Positions 20,701-30,994 of a stretch of DNA of 64,000 nt are shown in pieces. Below the pieces are notes generated by a model. The model did no database searches and had not been told where the DNA came from. It was given only the letters and a program-made list of their open reading frames with translations. Made by a program: the position numbers and the translations under genes. The stretch is from Triatoma infestans (Eukaryota; Arthropoda; Insecta; Hemiptera; Reduviidae): NCBI GenBank assembly GCA_011037195.1, contig JAAEAF010004256.1, positions 1 to 64,000 on the forward strand. Direction: 5' to 3'. Every line of letters starts with the position of its first letter. Within the stretch, counting starts at the first letter, position 1.

Positions 20701-21037
20701 TATACAAAGATAATGCAAGCACAGCAGAGAGAAGAGAGGCCCTCTCTGGTTAACAGAGACTACTCTCTGACTTAGGCAGGCTAGAGTGGGAGAACCTGTG
20801 TATATCAGCCAGTGAGAATCTATCTAGAGGATATCTATCAGATACAACCATACATCGCATACATCGCATCGTGTCATATCATTACTCACACCATTCATTC
20901 TATCATTTTCATTATAAAGGTCCAGTGTAAAGTTCCAGTATAAAGCAGTTAGTGTAAACTTAGCTACATTATATTAGTGTCTTCATATCTCGTTCATTTA
21001 ATCAAACCTAATTTCTCTCCTCTACAAATTTATTATA
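20701..21037 (+). repeat. Solo LTR-like element (LTR-1 family) inside J2
   Basis: It matches the repeats at 31.0 and 59.9 kb: a CAGAGAGAAGAG start, GGCCCTCTCTGG, CTTAGGCAGGCTAGAGTGGG, a TATA-like segment after AACCTG, then TCATATCTCG and a TTATA end. J2 sequence is continuous across it: ACACCCT on the left and CCCTCAACC on the right, consistent with a 4-5 bp target duplication (CCCT). It is a diverged copy with some internal extra sequence. Confidence 0.65.
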
Positions 21038-21310
21038 CCCTCAACCAATGCTTCAGACTTCTGGCTAGACTTCTTGACAAATGCTCTAGACTAATATTTT
21101 TGAACAACTTACAACTTTATATTTCACTGCTCGCTCCAATTTGGACGTACGGACTAGAACTGTACGGCACTAATAAGCGTTCCAATAGAATTCAAACTCT
21201 TCAGTCAAAAATCCTCCGTCGCATTGTCAACGCTGCAGTTTACGTAGCCAACCACACCATTCCCCCCAAAAAATAATTACAAATAAATGACCTGAAGATC
21301 TTGTTTGTCA

Positions 21311-21726
21311 CCTTGCTTACTTCAGGACCAATTGTCCCTCCAATGATCTCTCTACTAGCTGTCACCTTCTCGCAGTCCTCTACCAGCCATCTGCTCCTCT
21401 ATATATCCTCTTCCCACCTTCGAGCTGGTCTTCATCGCCTTCTATTTTTCTCCGGATTCCACTTTCTCACCATCTCTGGTCATCTTTCTGAGTGCATCCT
21501 TCTGTGGTGTACATACCATTTCAGTTTTCTTTTTCCTAATCTCTCCTCCATAGTCTCCTTGACCTCCATCCTTCTTATATCCTCCTCTTTATATCTTCAT
21601 TTCTTAATCTATCTCTTCTAGATTTTTTCAAACACCTTCTCCAATAATAAAATTTCTGCAGTATTTATCATTACGCACATTTTCCTTGTAGTAGCCGAGG
21701 TTTCTGATCCGTATGCGAGAATTCCG
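21311..21726 (-). pseudogene. RTE-like C-terminal fragment inserted in J2
   Basis: Read on the minus strand with frameshifts it gives EERLGKRKLKWY, a MTRDGEKVE-like patch, WNPEKNRRR and RWEEDIEEQMAGRG, followed by RDHWRDNW. The basic GxRRRGRPxxRW-type patch and DRxxW end are typical of RTE-like pol tails. The flanking J2 motif GTTTGTCA is duplicated (left in AGATCTTGTTTGTCA, right in GAATTCCGTTTGTCA), suggesting a target duplication of roughly 10-13 bp. Confidence 0.6.
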
Positions 21727-22010
21727 TTTGTCAACAACCTCGCAAAATCTCGATATAAAAAATCCCAACGACACCTCTCCCTCCATTCAAATCCCTCGTC
21801 TACGCCCTCTATTCAAAACTCACTTCCAAGAAATCCCCAAAGAGGGCTGAACCACTGTTGGCCCCGCGACCTCCTGGATATCTAATGTCAGTTATCACTG
21901 GATAATTTACATTCATGACATTCCATGATACAGTTTTTACTTATATCATATTTACTTGTTGCACTTATATACACCTTGCAGGTGTAATTATTCAATAAAT
22001 AAATCAAAAT

Positions 22011-22335
22011 TGATTGCTCGATGCTGTGATGGATACCTAAACGGGAATGTCAGGTTTGAACTTTCTATATGACATTTCGTTTTCTGAGAAGGTTAAAACT
22101 AAAAAGCGGTGTGAACAGCGCCAAGTAAATGTCCAATAAAAAAATCACCGTCTGGGACAAGCTTTGGGCCCTTCCTTGGGCTTAAATAAGTCATGCGAGC
22201 GAAACCCTGGGTTAATAAGTCAAAGTCGTGAAAGTTTAATAACTTATCATAAATCAGAATAAAAAATCGAAAGACTATTTCATGCCAGATATATTTTTTT
22301 TTTTTTTGACAAACAGTAGATCCAAAAATTCCTAT
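22011..22335. other. No recognisable gene
   Basis: Single-copy-looking AT-rich DNA between J2 and HEL copy 8. Nothing assignable. Confidence 0.5.
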
Positions 22336-23330
22336 TATTACTTCCTGTTACTCCTAATAAGAGGAAGTATTGTAATCGTAGCAAATTTTCGAGATAGAAT
22401 TTTCACCGGAAATATCTGTCTTAAGGTCCCCTGAATCAAAAAAACGGGTTTTTAGCAAATGGTCTATAGATATATATATGAATTTAAACAGCATAGCTCA
22501 AAAACGAAAAACCGTAGAAAGTTGAAACTTGATATTCCGTTTAGGCATCACCATGGAATATGACAGTGAGTTCTCTGTCAAAATTCCTCAACCGGAAGTA
22601 CCACTTTACAAGTTTTTTTTTTTCACTTTTTTGCCACCATTTTCTTAAAAATGGTTGCGACGATTTTTTTTAAACTTTGTTTATCAACTACACATACTAA
22701 GAGTTACAAATTTTATTTGAAAATTTTTCTCCGACAAAATACATTTAAGGGCACTTTTTGGGAGAGGGGTGCGCTTAGGTTTTTATCTAAAGTGCTATTT
22801 TAGTGTATTATGCAATTCTGTCATTTAAATAATATTAATTAGAATTAAATATGTTGTTGAAATTCCGAGTTTGGAAAAAAATATCGGATGACCGGAAGTT
22901 CGTTTACTTTACCACTTTATTAAATAATTTTTTCACTTTTTTTTTTTTGCAGTGTTCTCAAAAATGTCTCCGATGATTTTCTTGTAACTTCCTATATAAA
23001 TTACACATACAATGATCTACAACTTTTATTTAAAACATTTCTCTGGTAAAATTTATTTAAGGGCACTTTTAGGAGACGGGTGGGGTTATGTTTTTCTCTA
23101 AGGTGCTATCATAGTTGATTATTAAATTATATCATCGAAACAAGCTTAATTAGAAATAGATAGATTGCCAAAATTCCGAGTTTCAACCGGAAATGTGCAT
23201 TTGTTGGACAGTTTTTTCAGTATTCGATGAATTTCATTAAATTTGTGGTACACAAACTATTAAATTTGTCAATTATAATTTTGAGAACTAAAGTAAGAGA
23301 ATGTTAGGTGAGTGTTTCACACCAGATTTT
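22336..23330 (+). repeat. HEL repeat copy 8
   Basis: A nearly full-length copy with 5' ACTTCCTGTTACTCCTAATA and only a residual microsatellite (TATAGATATATATATG). CCGGAAGT starts modules near 22590 and 22893; the third is a diverged CCGGAAATG near 23195. The 3' end is altered (AAGTAAGAGAATGTTAGGTG) but GAGTGTTTCACACCAGATTTT is intact. Confidence 0.87.
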
Positions 23331-23483
23331 TTTTTTTTTTTGTACGTGCAATAAAAAATTAAACTGCATATATTTTCAATGATAAATTTTTTTTCTAAAA
23401 CTTCAATCATTTTCAACGATAAAATACGTAATCTATCAACAGGTGGACAAAGAATAATTACAAAAGTGGTAGGCAGCTAACTA

Positions 23484-24202
23484 TTTTTTACTTTCTCTTA
23501 CTCCTAGTAAGAGGAAGTATTGTAATCGTGTCAAATTTTCGATATCGAGTTTTCACCGGAAATATCCGTTTTGAGGTCACCTGAGTCCAAAAAAGTGGTT
23601 TTTAGCGAATGGTCTGTGTTGTGTGTGTGTGTGTGTCTGTGTGTGTGTCTGTGTGTGTGTATGTATGTGAACAGCATAGCTCAAAAACGAAAAATCGTAG
23701 AAAGTTCAAACTTGATATACGTTTAGGTATCACCATGGATCTGACGGTGCGTTATGTGTCAATATTTCCTCAACCGGAAGTACCACTTTACTAGTTGTTT
23801 TTTTTACGTTTTGCAATTTTCTCAAAAATGGCTCCGAAGATTTTCTTTAAACTTTGTATATCAACTACACATACAAAGAGCTACAACTTTTATTTGAAAC
23901 ATTTCTCCAGGAAAATTCATTTAAGGGCACTTCTGGGGGAGGGGTGGGGTTATTTTCTCTAAAGTGCTATCACAGTTGATTATACAATTGTATCATCCAA
24001 ACAAAATTAATTAGAAATAAATACATGGCCAAATTCCGAGTTTCAAGAAAATTAGTAAACCGGAAGTGCGCTTTTACTGAACAATTTTTTCAGTTTTCGA
24101 CGAATCTTATTAAATTTGTTACACAAACTATAAAAGCTGTCAATTATAATTTGGAGAACTGGAGTAAGAGAAAGTGTGTGAGTGTTTCACACCAGATTTT
24201 TT
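23484..24202 (+). repeat. HEL repeat copy 9, one module short
   Basis: Both ends are well preserved: 5' TTTTTTACTTTCTCTTACTCC with its hairpin partner and 3' GGAGTAAGAGAAAGTGTGTG with hairpin and CAGATTTTTTT. CCGGAAGT occurs only at 23775 and 24061, so one 292-bp module is missing compared with copy 4. The TG microsatellite is at about 23618-23668. It lies only about 150 bp after copy 8 in the same orientation. Confidence 0.88.
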
Positions 24203-24602
24203 TTATTATTATTTAATTTCGATTAAATATTAGCGTTTTTTTTTTTTTTTTTTTTTTTTTTAATGTATTCTACAAAAATTAATCATTATTTTTTAATGAT
24301 TTTTCTATGATAATTAATAGATAAACGTTTGTTTTAAAATAATAGATCATTTTGATTTCCTGTATATTAATGTATTATGATTGTTTATGTTTATTATTAT
24401 TTAGTTTTTTTGTTTTTTTGTTTTTTTTTTATAATGCATTAGTTTGCCATTCCGTTGTTCCGGCTTTCACTATAAACTGATTTCTAAGTATTAGAGTAGA
24501 TAAATATCTATTCTATTGTTTCTTTGTTTCATTGATATGTAATATGATCTATTAATTGTTACGAGTTTATTGTCCAACTACAACGTTAATATATTTTTAA
24601 TC

Positions 24603-24639
<37 letters not shown>

Positions 24640-25111
24640 GTTGAGAAGTTCTTGATTATGCAAATAATCAAAAAAATGTAATACTGAATTCAGTTAGAAT
24701 AGAAACAGATCGTTTTTTTTTTTAATGATTGTAAGTTATGTTTTTTTTTTTTAAATATATTTCGTGTTAGTATTATGTGGTTTAATTTTTTTCTAGTCTA
24801 GTAACAGCTGGCATTATAATAGATATTAACCTCAAAAATCAGGGTTAATGAACGATATATAAACTTGTTAATCATAAGGTCATACTTAACTTATATTACT
24901 AATTTTTATACACTGTCTCAATTATGAAACTATTCTCTACGGTCAGAGAGTATTTCTAATCAATAAAAGAAATAAAACACGTCTTTCTATTCAACTTGCA
25001 TTTTACCTTTATTTTAGTTTTGTTTTGAAGTAAGTATCGAGATTGTACCAAATTTTTTGAAACTAATTTTTTCATCGCAAAAATACTGTTTTAAGATTTT
25101 CTGAAAGAGAA
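24203..25111. other. AT-rich, T-run-rich spacer
   Basis: Long T runs at about 24236-24261 and 24606-24636 and several shorter ones. No gene, no assignable repeat. Confidence 0.5.
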
Positions 25112-25904
25112 ATAAAAAAAAAAGTGAGTAAGGAAACAATTTCACACAACTTTCTCTTACTCCAGTTCTCAAAATTTTAATTGACAAATGATATAGTTTG
25201 TGTATCAAATATAACGAAATTAGACGAAAACTGAAAAAAAAAAAACAGTTCAGTAAAAGCGCACTTCCGGTTTAATAATTTTCTTGAAAACTTGAAATTT
25301 TGGCCCAACTATTTATTTCTAATTAATTTTGTTTGGATGATGGAATTGTATAATCAACTATGATACCACTTTAGAGGAAGCTGTAACCCCACCACTTCCC
25401 TAAAAGTGCCCTTAAATGAATTTTTCCAGAGAATTGTTTTAAATAAAAGTTGTAGATCATTGCATGTTTAGTTTACATAGGAAGTTTTAAGAAAAATCAA
25501 CGGAGCTATTTTTGAGGAAATCGCGAAAAAATGAAAAAAATCATTTAGTAAAGTGTTAAAGCAAACGCATTTCCGGTTATCCGATTTTTTTCAAACTCGG
25601 AATTTCAACAAAATATTTAATTCTAATTAACATTATTTAGATGACAGAATTATCTAATAAACTGAAATAGCAGTTAAGATGAAAACGTGTTACTCCCTCT
25701 CCCCCCAGAAGTGCCCTTAAATTAATATTTCCCAGAGAAATATTTCAAATAAAGTTATAGCTCTTTGTATGTTTAGTTGATTTAAAAAGTTTTGAAGAAA
25801 TTTGTCGAAGCCGTTTTTGAGAAAAACTTAAGAAAGTAAAAACAAAAAAAGTAAAGTGGTTGAGGAATTTTTGCAGATAACTACTGTCAGATCCCATGGT
25901 GATG

Positions 25905-26869
25905 CCTAAATGTATTTTATTATTGAAGGAAGGGGAGGGCAAAACCCTACGCTATCTAAAACCTCCCTTGGCCCATATAGCTACCCTTAAAGAATAACAA
26001 CTGGAACAAAAGTCCAGTTCCAGGTTTTACCCACCTAAGTTCCACCACAGACCGAACAAATCGGACCGAGCTTGAAAGGACACAGCTTAAGATCCTCTAC
26101 CGATATCCTATTCCGGCCGAAGGTCCTAAACCTAATCTCCTCGCAGCCCAAACAATCCGTCATTTGATACATGGGTGTTTCCTCCTACGTCTCACAAACT
26201 CTACAAAAGGAGTCAGGTATGAGTCCCATTGTATAAAGATGTCTCCTTAAGCCACAATACCCACTGAGGAAGCCAACCAGATGCCTGAGAGATGTCAATG
26301 AAAGACATCGGATCCCGCTACTCAAAGCTCCGTCCAGACCCCCAATGAGCATCTTAGACTGCCGACAACCCACTGAGGTGATGTCATCCACGTCTGGAAG
26401 CCTGACAAACATGTGCCAAAAGATACACCAAAGCAGGTTCGGGACCAATGAAAGGGAGAGAGGCGCCTAATTTGGCAAACCTATCCACCTCCTCATTCCT
26501 AAAGATTCCCATATGACCAGGAACCCAGACCAAAAGCACATTCTTCAGTGAAGAAAGATCTTCCAGTCTTTTAGAACATTCCAACACCAATCTGGAAGTG
26601 AAGACACATGAGCTAAGCGCCTTCAATGCAAGCTGGCTGTCCGAGCAGATAAAAACACCTTTTAAATTAGGGTTACGCACCCTCTCATCCAAAATACAGC
26701 AAAGAATTGCATAAACCTCAGCCTGAAAAACGGTGGCCCACTCACTAAGAGGCACCACCAAATGGTCTCTCGCCTCAAAATAGACGGCAGCCCCAGACCT
26801 ACCATCCATCCTGGAGCCGTCCGTGCAGTATCGGAGATAATTCTCAGGAATCACCCCTACCTAAATGTA
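25905..26869 (-). mobile_element. Non-LTR family A copy 3, insertion in HEL with 10-bp TSD
   Basis: The insert 25915-26859 is flanked by CCTAAATGTA at 25905-25914 and 26860-26869, and HEL continues on each side. The 3' end on the minus strand is near the left flank (TTCAATAATAAAAT), the right end is a 5' truncation at the start of RNase H. This dates the insertion after HEL copy 10. Confidence 0.88.
26185..26854 (-). pseudogene. Family A RNase H domain and tail
   Basis: The frame from 26854 has the RNase H signature in order: YCTDGSRMDGRSGAA, FQAEVYAI, ICSDSQLALKAL and LVWVPGHMGIFRNEEVDRF. A frameshift near 26400-26450 moves to the frame with SVGCRQSKMLIGGLDGALSS, LRRHLYTMGLIPDSFCRVCE. The acidic and His residues expected for RNase H activity are present, but no complete protein is possible because reverse transcriptase is absent and the frame is broken. 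Confidence 0.82.
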
Positions 26870-27085
26870 ATATCAAGTTTCAACTTTCTACGGTTTTTCA
26901 TTTTTGAGCTATGTTGTTCACATACACACACAAACACACACACACACACACACACAGACCATTTGATAAAAACCATTTTATTGGACTCAGTGGACTTCAA
27001 AACAGTTATCGAAAATTTGACACGATTACAATACATCCTCTTACTAGGAATAAGAGAAAGTAATATCAGAATAAAAGAAAAAATC

Positions 27086-27460
27086 CGCAGGAAGCTCAAA
27101 CTTGATATTCCATTTAGATACCACTTGAGGCGGGTGTTGCTGTAGTGGTTATGAGAATGGATTTGTAAGTGGGAGGTCGCCAGTTCGTGTCCCGCATATA
27201 ACTGCTAAATTTTTTATATTCGTTTCAAAAATGTTAATGGTAAAGTATGTGCTTCCGCCCCGTCCACGACACCTAATTTGGTAGTTGGACGTTAAGCCCG
27301 CCTGAATAAGTAGGCAATTACTTTACTTTACTTTTACTTCCACTATATATCTGACCCGAATGTTTAGAGTATATCATCAACATAAAGACCGATTTTATTG
27401 AATGTTTTTTTTTTCCAGTTTTTTTCACGATTTTCACCAAAATGACTCCCAAAGATTTTT
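27086..27460 (+). repeat. Diverged HEL fragment hosting a SINE-3 copy
   Basis: Left of the SINE: CCGCAGGAAGCTCAAACTTG then ATATTCCATTTAGATACCAC, matching the HEL pre-module block. Right of it: CTATATATCTGACCC and later TTTTTTTTTCCAGTTTTTTTC and CGATTTTCACCAAAATG, matching the module start. No intact ends remain. Confidence 0.6.
27127..27330 (+). repeat. SINE-3 copy a (tRNA-derived)
   Basis: The head has GCTGTAGTGGTTATGAG (box A-like), a TTTGTAA anticodon-loop-like segment and GCCAGTTCGTGTCCCGC (box B-like). The tail has GGTAGTTGGACGTTAAGCCC and GCCTGAATAAGTAGGCAATT and ends in a TTTAC repeat. A second copy in inverse orientation is at 28.0 kb. It is not a functional tRNA gene because the acceptor stem does not close and a body follows. 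Confidence 0.75.
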
Positions 27461-27544
27461 TTAAAACTTTTTTTTAAACTAAAGATTTCTTTTAAACTTT
27501 AAACTTTTAAAATAAAAGCATTTGTTGACCGTGATGAATTAATT

Positions 27545-27985
27545 GATGAAGAAATTTGTTGAGGGGATCGGTCAAGAAAGATACATTCAATTATGCCAAC
27601 GTTTCGACAGAGTTTCCTGTCTCTTTATAAAGGCTTTAATATTATAGAAAGTTGTGAAGATATGGAGAAAGTATTTTTTAACATAAAAATTTTTGTTACA
27701 ACGCCGAAACATAAAAAGAAGAAAATTAAAAGTGACTCGTATCTTGTCTTAATTCATCTAACAGAAATGAAAATGAATTTTTTCACTAGTAAGACACTAG
27801 TTAATTTTCTTTTTTTTTATGTTTCTACGATGTAACAAAAATGTGTATGTTTAAAAATTCTTCCTCCACATCTTCACAACTTTCTATAATATTAAAGCCT
27901 TGATAAAGAAACAGGAAACTCTGTCGAAACGTTGGCATAATTGAATGTTTCTTTCTTGATAGGTCCCCTCACCAAATTTCTTCAT
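27545..27985. repeat. Inverted-repeat element (arms about 130 bp)
   Basis: The left arm 27545-27678 starts ATGAAGAAATTTGTTGAGGG, the right arm 27841-27985 is its inverted copy (complement starts ATGAAGAAATTTGGTGAGGG). Both contain GCCAACGTTTCGACAGAGTT and TATAGAAAGTTGTGAAGAT. The 160-bp spacer has no recognised motif. On the minus-strand sense the right arm reads CCTTGATAAAGAAACAGG...GTCGAAACGTTGGC, similar in layout to the FB core. Class is unknown. Confidence 0.75.
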
Positions 27986-28007
27986 GATATAATATTAAAA
28001 AAGTAAA

Positions 28008-28203
28008 AGTAAAGTAATGCCTATTTATTCAGGCGGGCTTAACGTCCAACTACCAAATTAGGTGTCGTGGACAGGGGCGAAAGCACTTACTTTACTAATA
28101 ACATTTTTTAAACAAATATAAAATTTAGTTATCGCTGGACTCGAACTGGGATCCTCCCACTTACAAGTCCATGCTCATAACCACTACACCAACACCCGCT
28201 ATA
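28008..28203 (-). repeat. SINE-3 copy b
   Basis: On the minus strand it has GTGTTGGTGTAGTGGTTATG, an ACTTGTAAGTGGGAGGAT segment, a box B-like CCAGTTCGAGTCC, and the shared tail with TTGGACGTTAAGCCCGCCTG ending in TTTACTTTTACTTT. AT-rich flanks contain ATAATATTAA on both sides, which may be a target duplication but is low complexity. Confidence 0.75.
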
Positions 28204-29021
28204 TTAATAATATAATATTAATGTACATTAGATTCTTTCTTAAATCAGTGAATTACTATTGTTTCTGTTACCTTAAAAAAAAATCCTAAGGAATCAAATA
28301 ATTTGCAGAAAATCCTTCTCAGTAATTTTGGGGGCAAATTTTAAGTATTTATTGGCACCTAAAAATGATGAACTTTTGATATACTTATTTTATTTTAGGT
28401 TATGCATTTTTAAATGTTTTGTTTCTTAAATGATTTATACTATATTTTATTTATGTGAAGAACTTATATAAATATATTTACGTTAAGAAAGTTAAAAAAA
28501 AAAAAAAAAGTTTAGCTAAATTTATGGTAATTTGACTAAAATAAATAAATAAATAATAAAAACCTAGTTTATTTAGTTATGTAGCTCACCATGTGATGTC
28601 TACTTACACCATATACTACACCATGTGATATCTACTCGTACCACGTGTTACAATTCTGGACAAATTTACAATTAACCACAAATGGTTCTTTTTTTAAATA
28701 CACCATTACAATTTCTTTCAGTGCTCAAACTTATAATAATTTTGTTATTATAATGAGCTCTAGTTATATATTTAAAATGTTAAATTCGATAATCTAATTA
28801 TTCACATCTTACACTATAAGTTATTTATAGTAAGAAATATCAGTCATACGACTTTTTCTTATTCTTCTCAATTATCTACAGTTATAATATAAAATGACTA
28901 ATTTTATTTTTATTTCAAATTTGGCTCATATATGTCCTAGCATAAATATAGAGGTGGTGGGGGAGGAAGTGCCAAACTATCAACAGAGGCAAGTAGAGAG
29001 TATCATTATATTGTAGAGAGT
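28204..29021. other. No recognisable gene
   Basis: AT-rich DNA with an A run near 28495-28509 and AAAT repeats near 28541-28560. Nothing assignable. Confidence 0.5.
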
Positions 29022-29313
29022 ACCAACTGAACAAAAAAAAAAAAACCCTATTGCGCAACAGCCCATGAAGGGCCACCAAGACTTGTCAGACGGCGACTTG
29101 AATAGGGGGGCGTTGCTAAGCACGCCGCAGTTCCCACGCCGTTTAGTTCCGGCCTTCGCTACCTAGGGCGCTACTAACTGTAGCTTCCCACTTTTTATCA
29201 CGATGCTGGGTCAACACCGACTTAGCCCTCACAGGAATCAAACCTTGGATTCTCGCATGAAAGGCGAGTGCGTTAGCCACTAGACCAACGCGTGAGGACA
29301 CCAATTGAACAAA
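29022..29313 (-). mobile_element. SINE-2 copy with tRNA-Glu-like head and 14-bp TSD
   Basis: The minus-strand element lies between ACCAACTGAACAAA (29022-29035) and ACCAATTGAACAAA (29300-29313). The head reads GCGTTGGTCTAGTGGCTAAC (box A), a stem CTCGC/GCGAG around CTTTCAT, giving anticodon TTC as in tRNA-Glu, and AGGTTTGATTCCTG (box B). A body of about 190 bp ends GGCCCTTCATGGGCTGTTGC and GCAATAGGG before poly-T. It is a tRNA-derived SINE, not a tRNA gene. Confidence 0.85.
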
Positions 29314-29339
29314 CCATTTTGAATTTTAACGTCTCAGAT

Positions 29340-29800
29340 TCCTGAGCACCATTTTATATATATATATATATTATTATTTATTTATTTGATACTTGTTATA
29401 AGATCTAAAGATCAGAACAAGGTGAGTTGTTGAACAACAATACAAATGCCAAAATAAATCACATACAAAATATAAATACAATACATAATCTGAGGAAAAA
29501 TAGCAATTAAATTCTTCTGATCATTGAAAAAAAAACAACTAAATTTGACATACTGGAAGATAAATAATAATAAACAGTAATAAAGGAAAATAAAAATGAA
29601 AATAATAATCTGAAATTAAGTACAAATACACGACTCAAACAGATTGCTGTCCTTTGACATATATAAAAATTAAAGGAGATAAAATAATCTAAATTTAAAT
29701 TTACTTATATAGATATATAATTCACTTTCCCATCACAGCATGCCTCATCTTTAAAATCCTAAACAGAAAACTGTACAATATCAGAGCTTCTTTATGGTTT
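29340..29800 (-). other. Probable LINE 3'-UTR-like sequence, unassigned
   Basis: Read on the minus strand the region ends with GATCTTATAACAAG, CAAATAAATAAATAATAA and a TA run, like a retrotransposon 3' end. Its 5' portion (29695-29800) is shared with 45.2-45.34 kb (for example GATGAGGCATGCTGTGATGG on the minus strand). No coding sequence is visible. Confidence 0.4.
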
Positions 29801-29802
29801 AT

Positions 29803-30200
29803 TATTATTCAAGAAAGGGAAGAGCGAAACCCTACGCAATCCAAACCCTCTCTGGGCCCATACAGCTACTGGGTCTGGAACAAAAGTCTAAGCCCAGGTT
29901 TTACCCATCTAAGTTTCACCACAGACCGAACAAATCGGACCAAAACCTTAAAAGGAACATAGCTTAAGATACTCTACTGATATCCTATTCCGGCCGACGG
30001 TTCTAAACCTAATCATTTCACAACCCAAACAATCCGTCATTAGATGCATGGGTGTTTTCTCCTCCATCTCACAGGCTCTACAGAAGGGGTCAGGCATGAG
30101 CCCCATAGTTTAGAGATGTCTCCTTAAGCCACAATGCCCAATGTGGAAGCCAACCAGATGCCTAAGAGAAGTCCGTGAAAGACATTCAATGTTGTTGAGC
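29803..30200 (-). pseudogene. Family A copy 4, 3' part
   Basis: On the minus strand it matches the C-terminal tail region of family A (LRRHLxTMGLMPDPFCRACE, MTDCLGCEMIRFRTVGRNRIS with changes) and runs to the TTCTTGAATAATAATAAACC end. The 5' boundary joins TTGTTGAGCAACAAAAATG, as at 45.47 kb. Confidence 0.75.
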
Positions 30201-30269
30201 AACAAAAATGATTAAATATATGTATCAAATAACGATACTCTCAGCAACTTAAGTTGGCATTCCTGTTTT

Positions 30270-30870
30270 TTTTTTTTTATAACTTTTTTATTGGGCATTT
30301 ACAATTGCACGAAATGATACAATAAGTAAAACAGATGTATGTACATACATGTGGCATGACAGGCGTGACATACATACATTCAGCGATGAACGCCATTAGT
30401 CAACCAGTTGGTAGCGGGACCAACAGCGCCATAATCGTCTTGGAGGATTGGTGGGGAGTGTTGTTGAGAAGAAATTAGCTGTTAAAAAAGGATTAGAGTG
30501 TGATGTTATGTTTTGTTGAAATTTATTGTAGCGAGTTTTTGACAAGTTCAAAGATGAATGGAATGTTGAGATCATCTGTATGTATAGTAAACATTGCTTA
30601 CATAAGATGGAGCGTTTAATAAGTGGCAGAGTATTTTAGATTGAAGTGTTTGATGTTAGATCTTTTAACTGTTCCGTAAAACTCCAAGTAAGTCCATATT
30701 GGTGCAAGTAGAGAAGTATGCAATCGTCTTTTATTCTGCAGTGTTTAGTTTTGAACGTTTGTCAAGTAGTCTAGCTAGGAATTTGTATCGTTTGTTTAGA
30801 TGAAAACGTTTAAGTCTTGTATGGGGGTCCCAAGTTAGTCTGTTGTCTATGTACACCATCTAAACGCAAT
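30270..30870 (-). pseudogene. Jockey-like retrotransposon J3, 3' portion
   Basis: On the minus strand translation gives YIDNRLTWDPHTRLKRF, NKRYKFLARLLDKRSKLNT and, after frameshifts, LQSKILCHLLNAPSYVSN. A 3' UTR follows, with an AATGCCCAATAAAAAAGTTA poly-A signal region and an A run at 30270-30283. It is related to J1/J2 but a different subfamily because the 3' UTR does not match. Confidence 0.7.
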
Positions 30871-30994
30871 TTTTTCAGAAAATTTTCAAGTATAAATGTT
30901 ACGTTTCTATCTATGCAGTAAGCATTCCAAGCTTAAAGCAACCATTTCAGTGCAACCTATGTAATAGCATTGCTAAAATTTCAATTTTTTTTTT

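Larger units (their letters stand above)
20325..22010 (+). pseudogene. Jockey-like retrotransposon J2, interrupted twice
   Basis: The copy starts inside reverse transcriptase: AGVPQGCILAPILYT, then a degraded active site (YVDN where YADD is usual), LGLSSNKGLTWNPHTRLKR, and after an LTR insertion TLNQCFRLLARLLDKCSRL, APIWTYGLELYGT and SNRIQTLQSKILRRIVNA. An RTE-like piece breaks it again. It ends in a 3' UTR and CAATAAATAAATC near 22010. Stops and frameshifts are frequent. The 5' region and endonuclease are absent. Confidence 0.75.
25112..27062 (-). repeat. HEL repeat copy 10 (minus strand), interrupted by family A
   Basis: On the minus strand the 5' end lies at about 27062 (CTTTCTCTTATTCCTAGTAA), with a GT microsatellite at about 26927-26960. 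It runs to a degraded 3' end near 25130, where the subterminal repeat is intact (complement ACTTTCTCTTACTCC at 25149-25163) but the hairpin is damaged. A family A fragment interrupts it at 25915-26859. Removing that insert restores normal HEL order. Confidence 0.85.

Noticed and set aside
21301..21621. Plus-strand 106-codon hydrophobic frame as a membrane protein
   Set aside because: It is the antisense of an RTE-like C-terminal fragment.
29225..29299. Functional tRNA-Glu gene on the minus strand
   Set aside because: Boxes A and B and the anticodon stem are good, but the acceptor stem does not close and a SINE body, A-rich tail and TSD follow.
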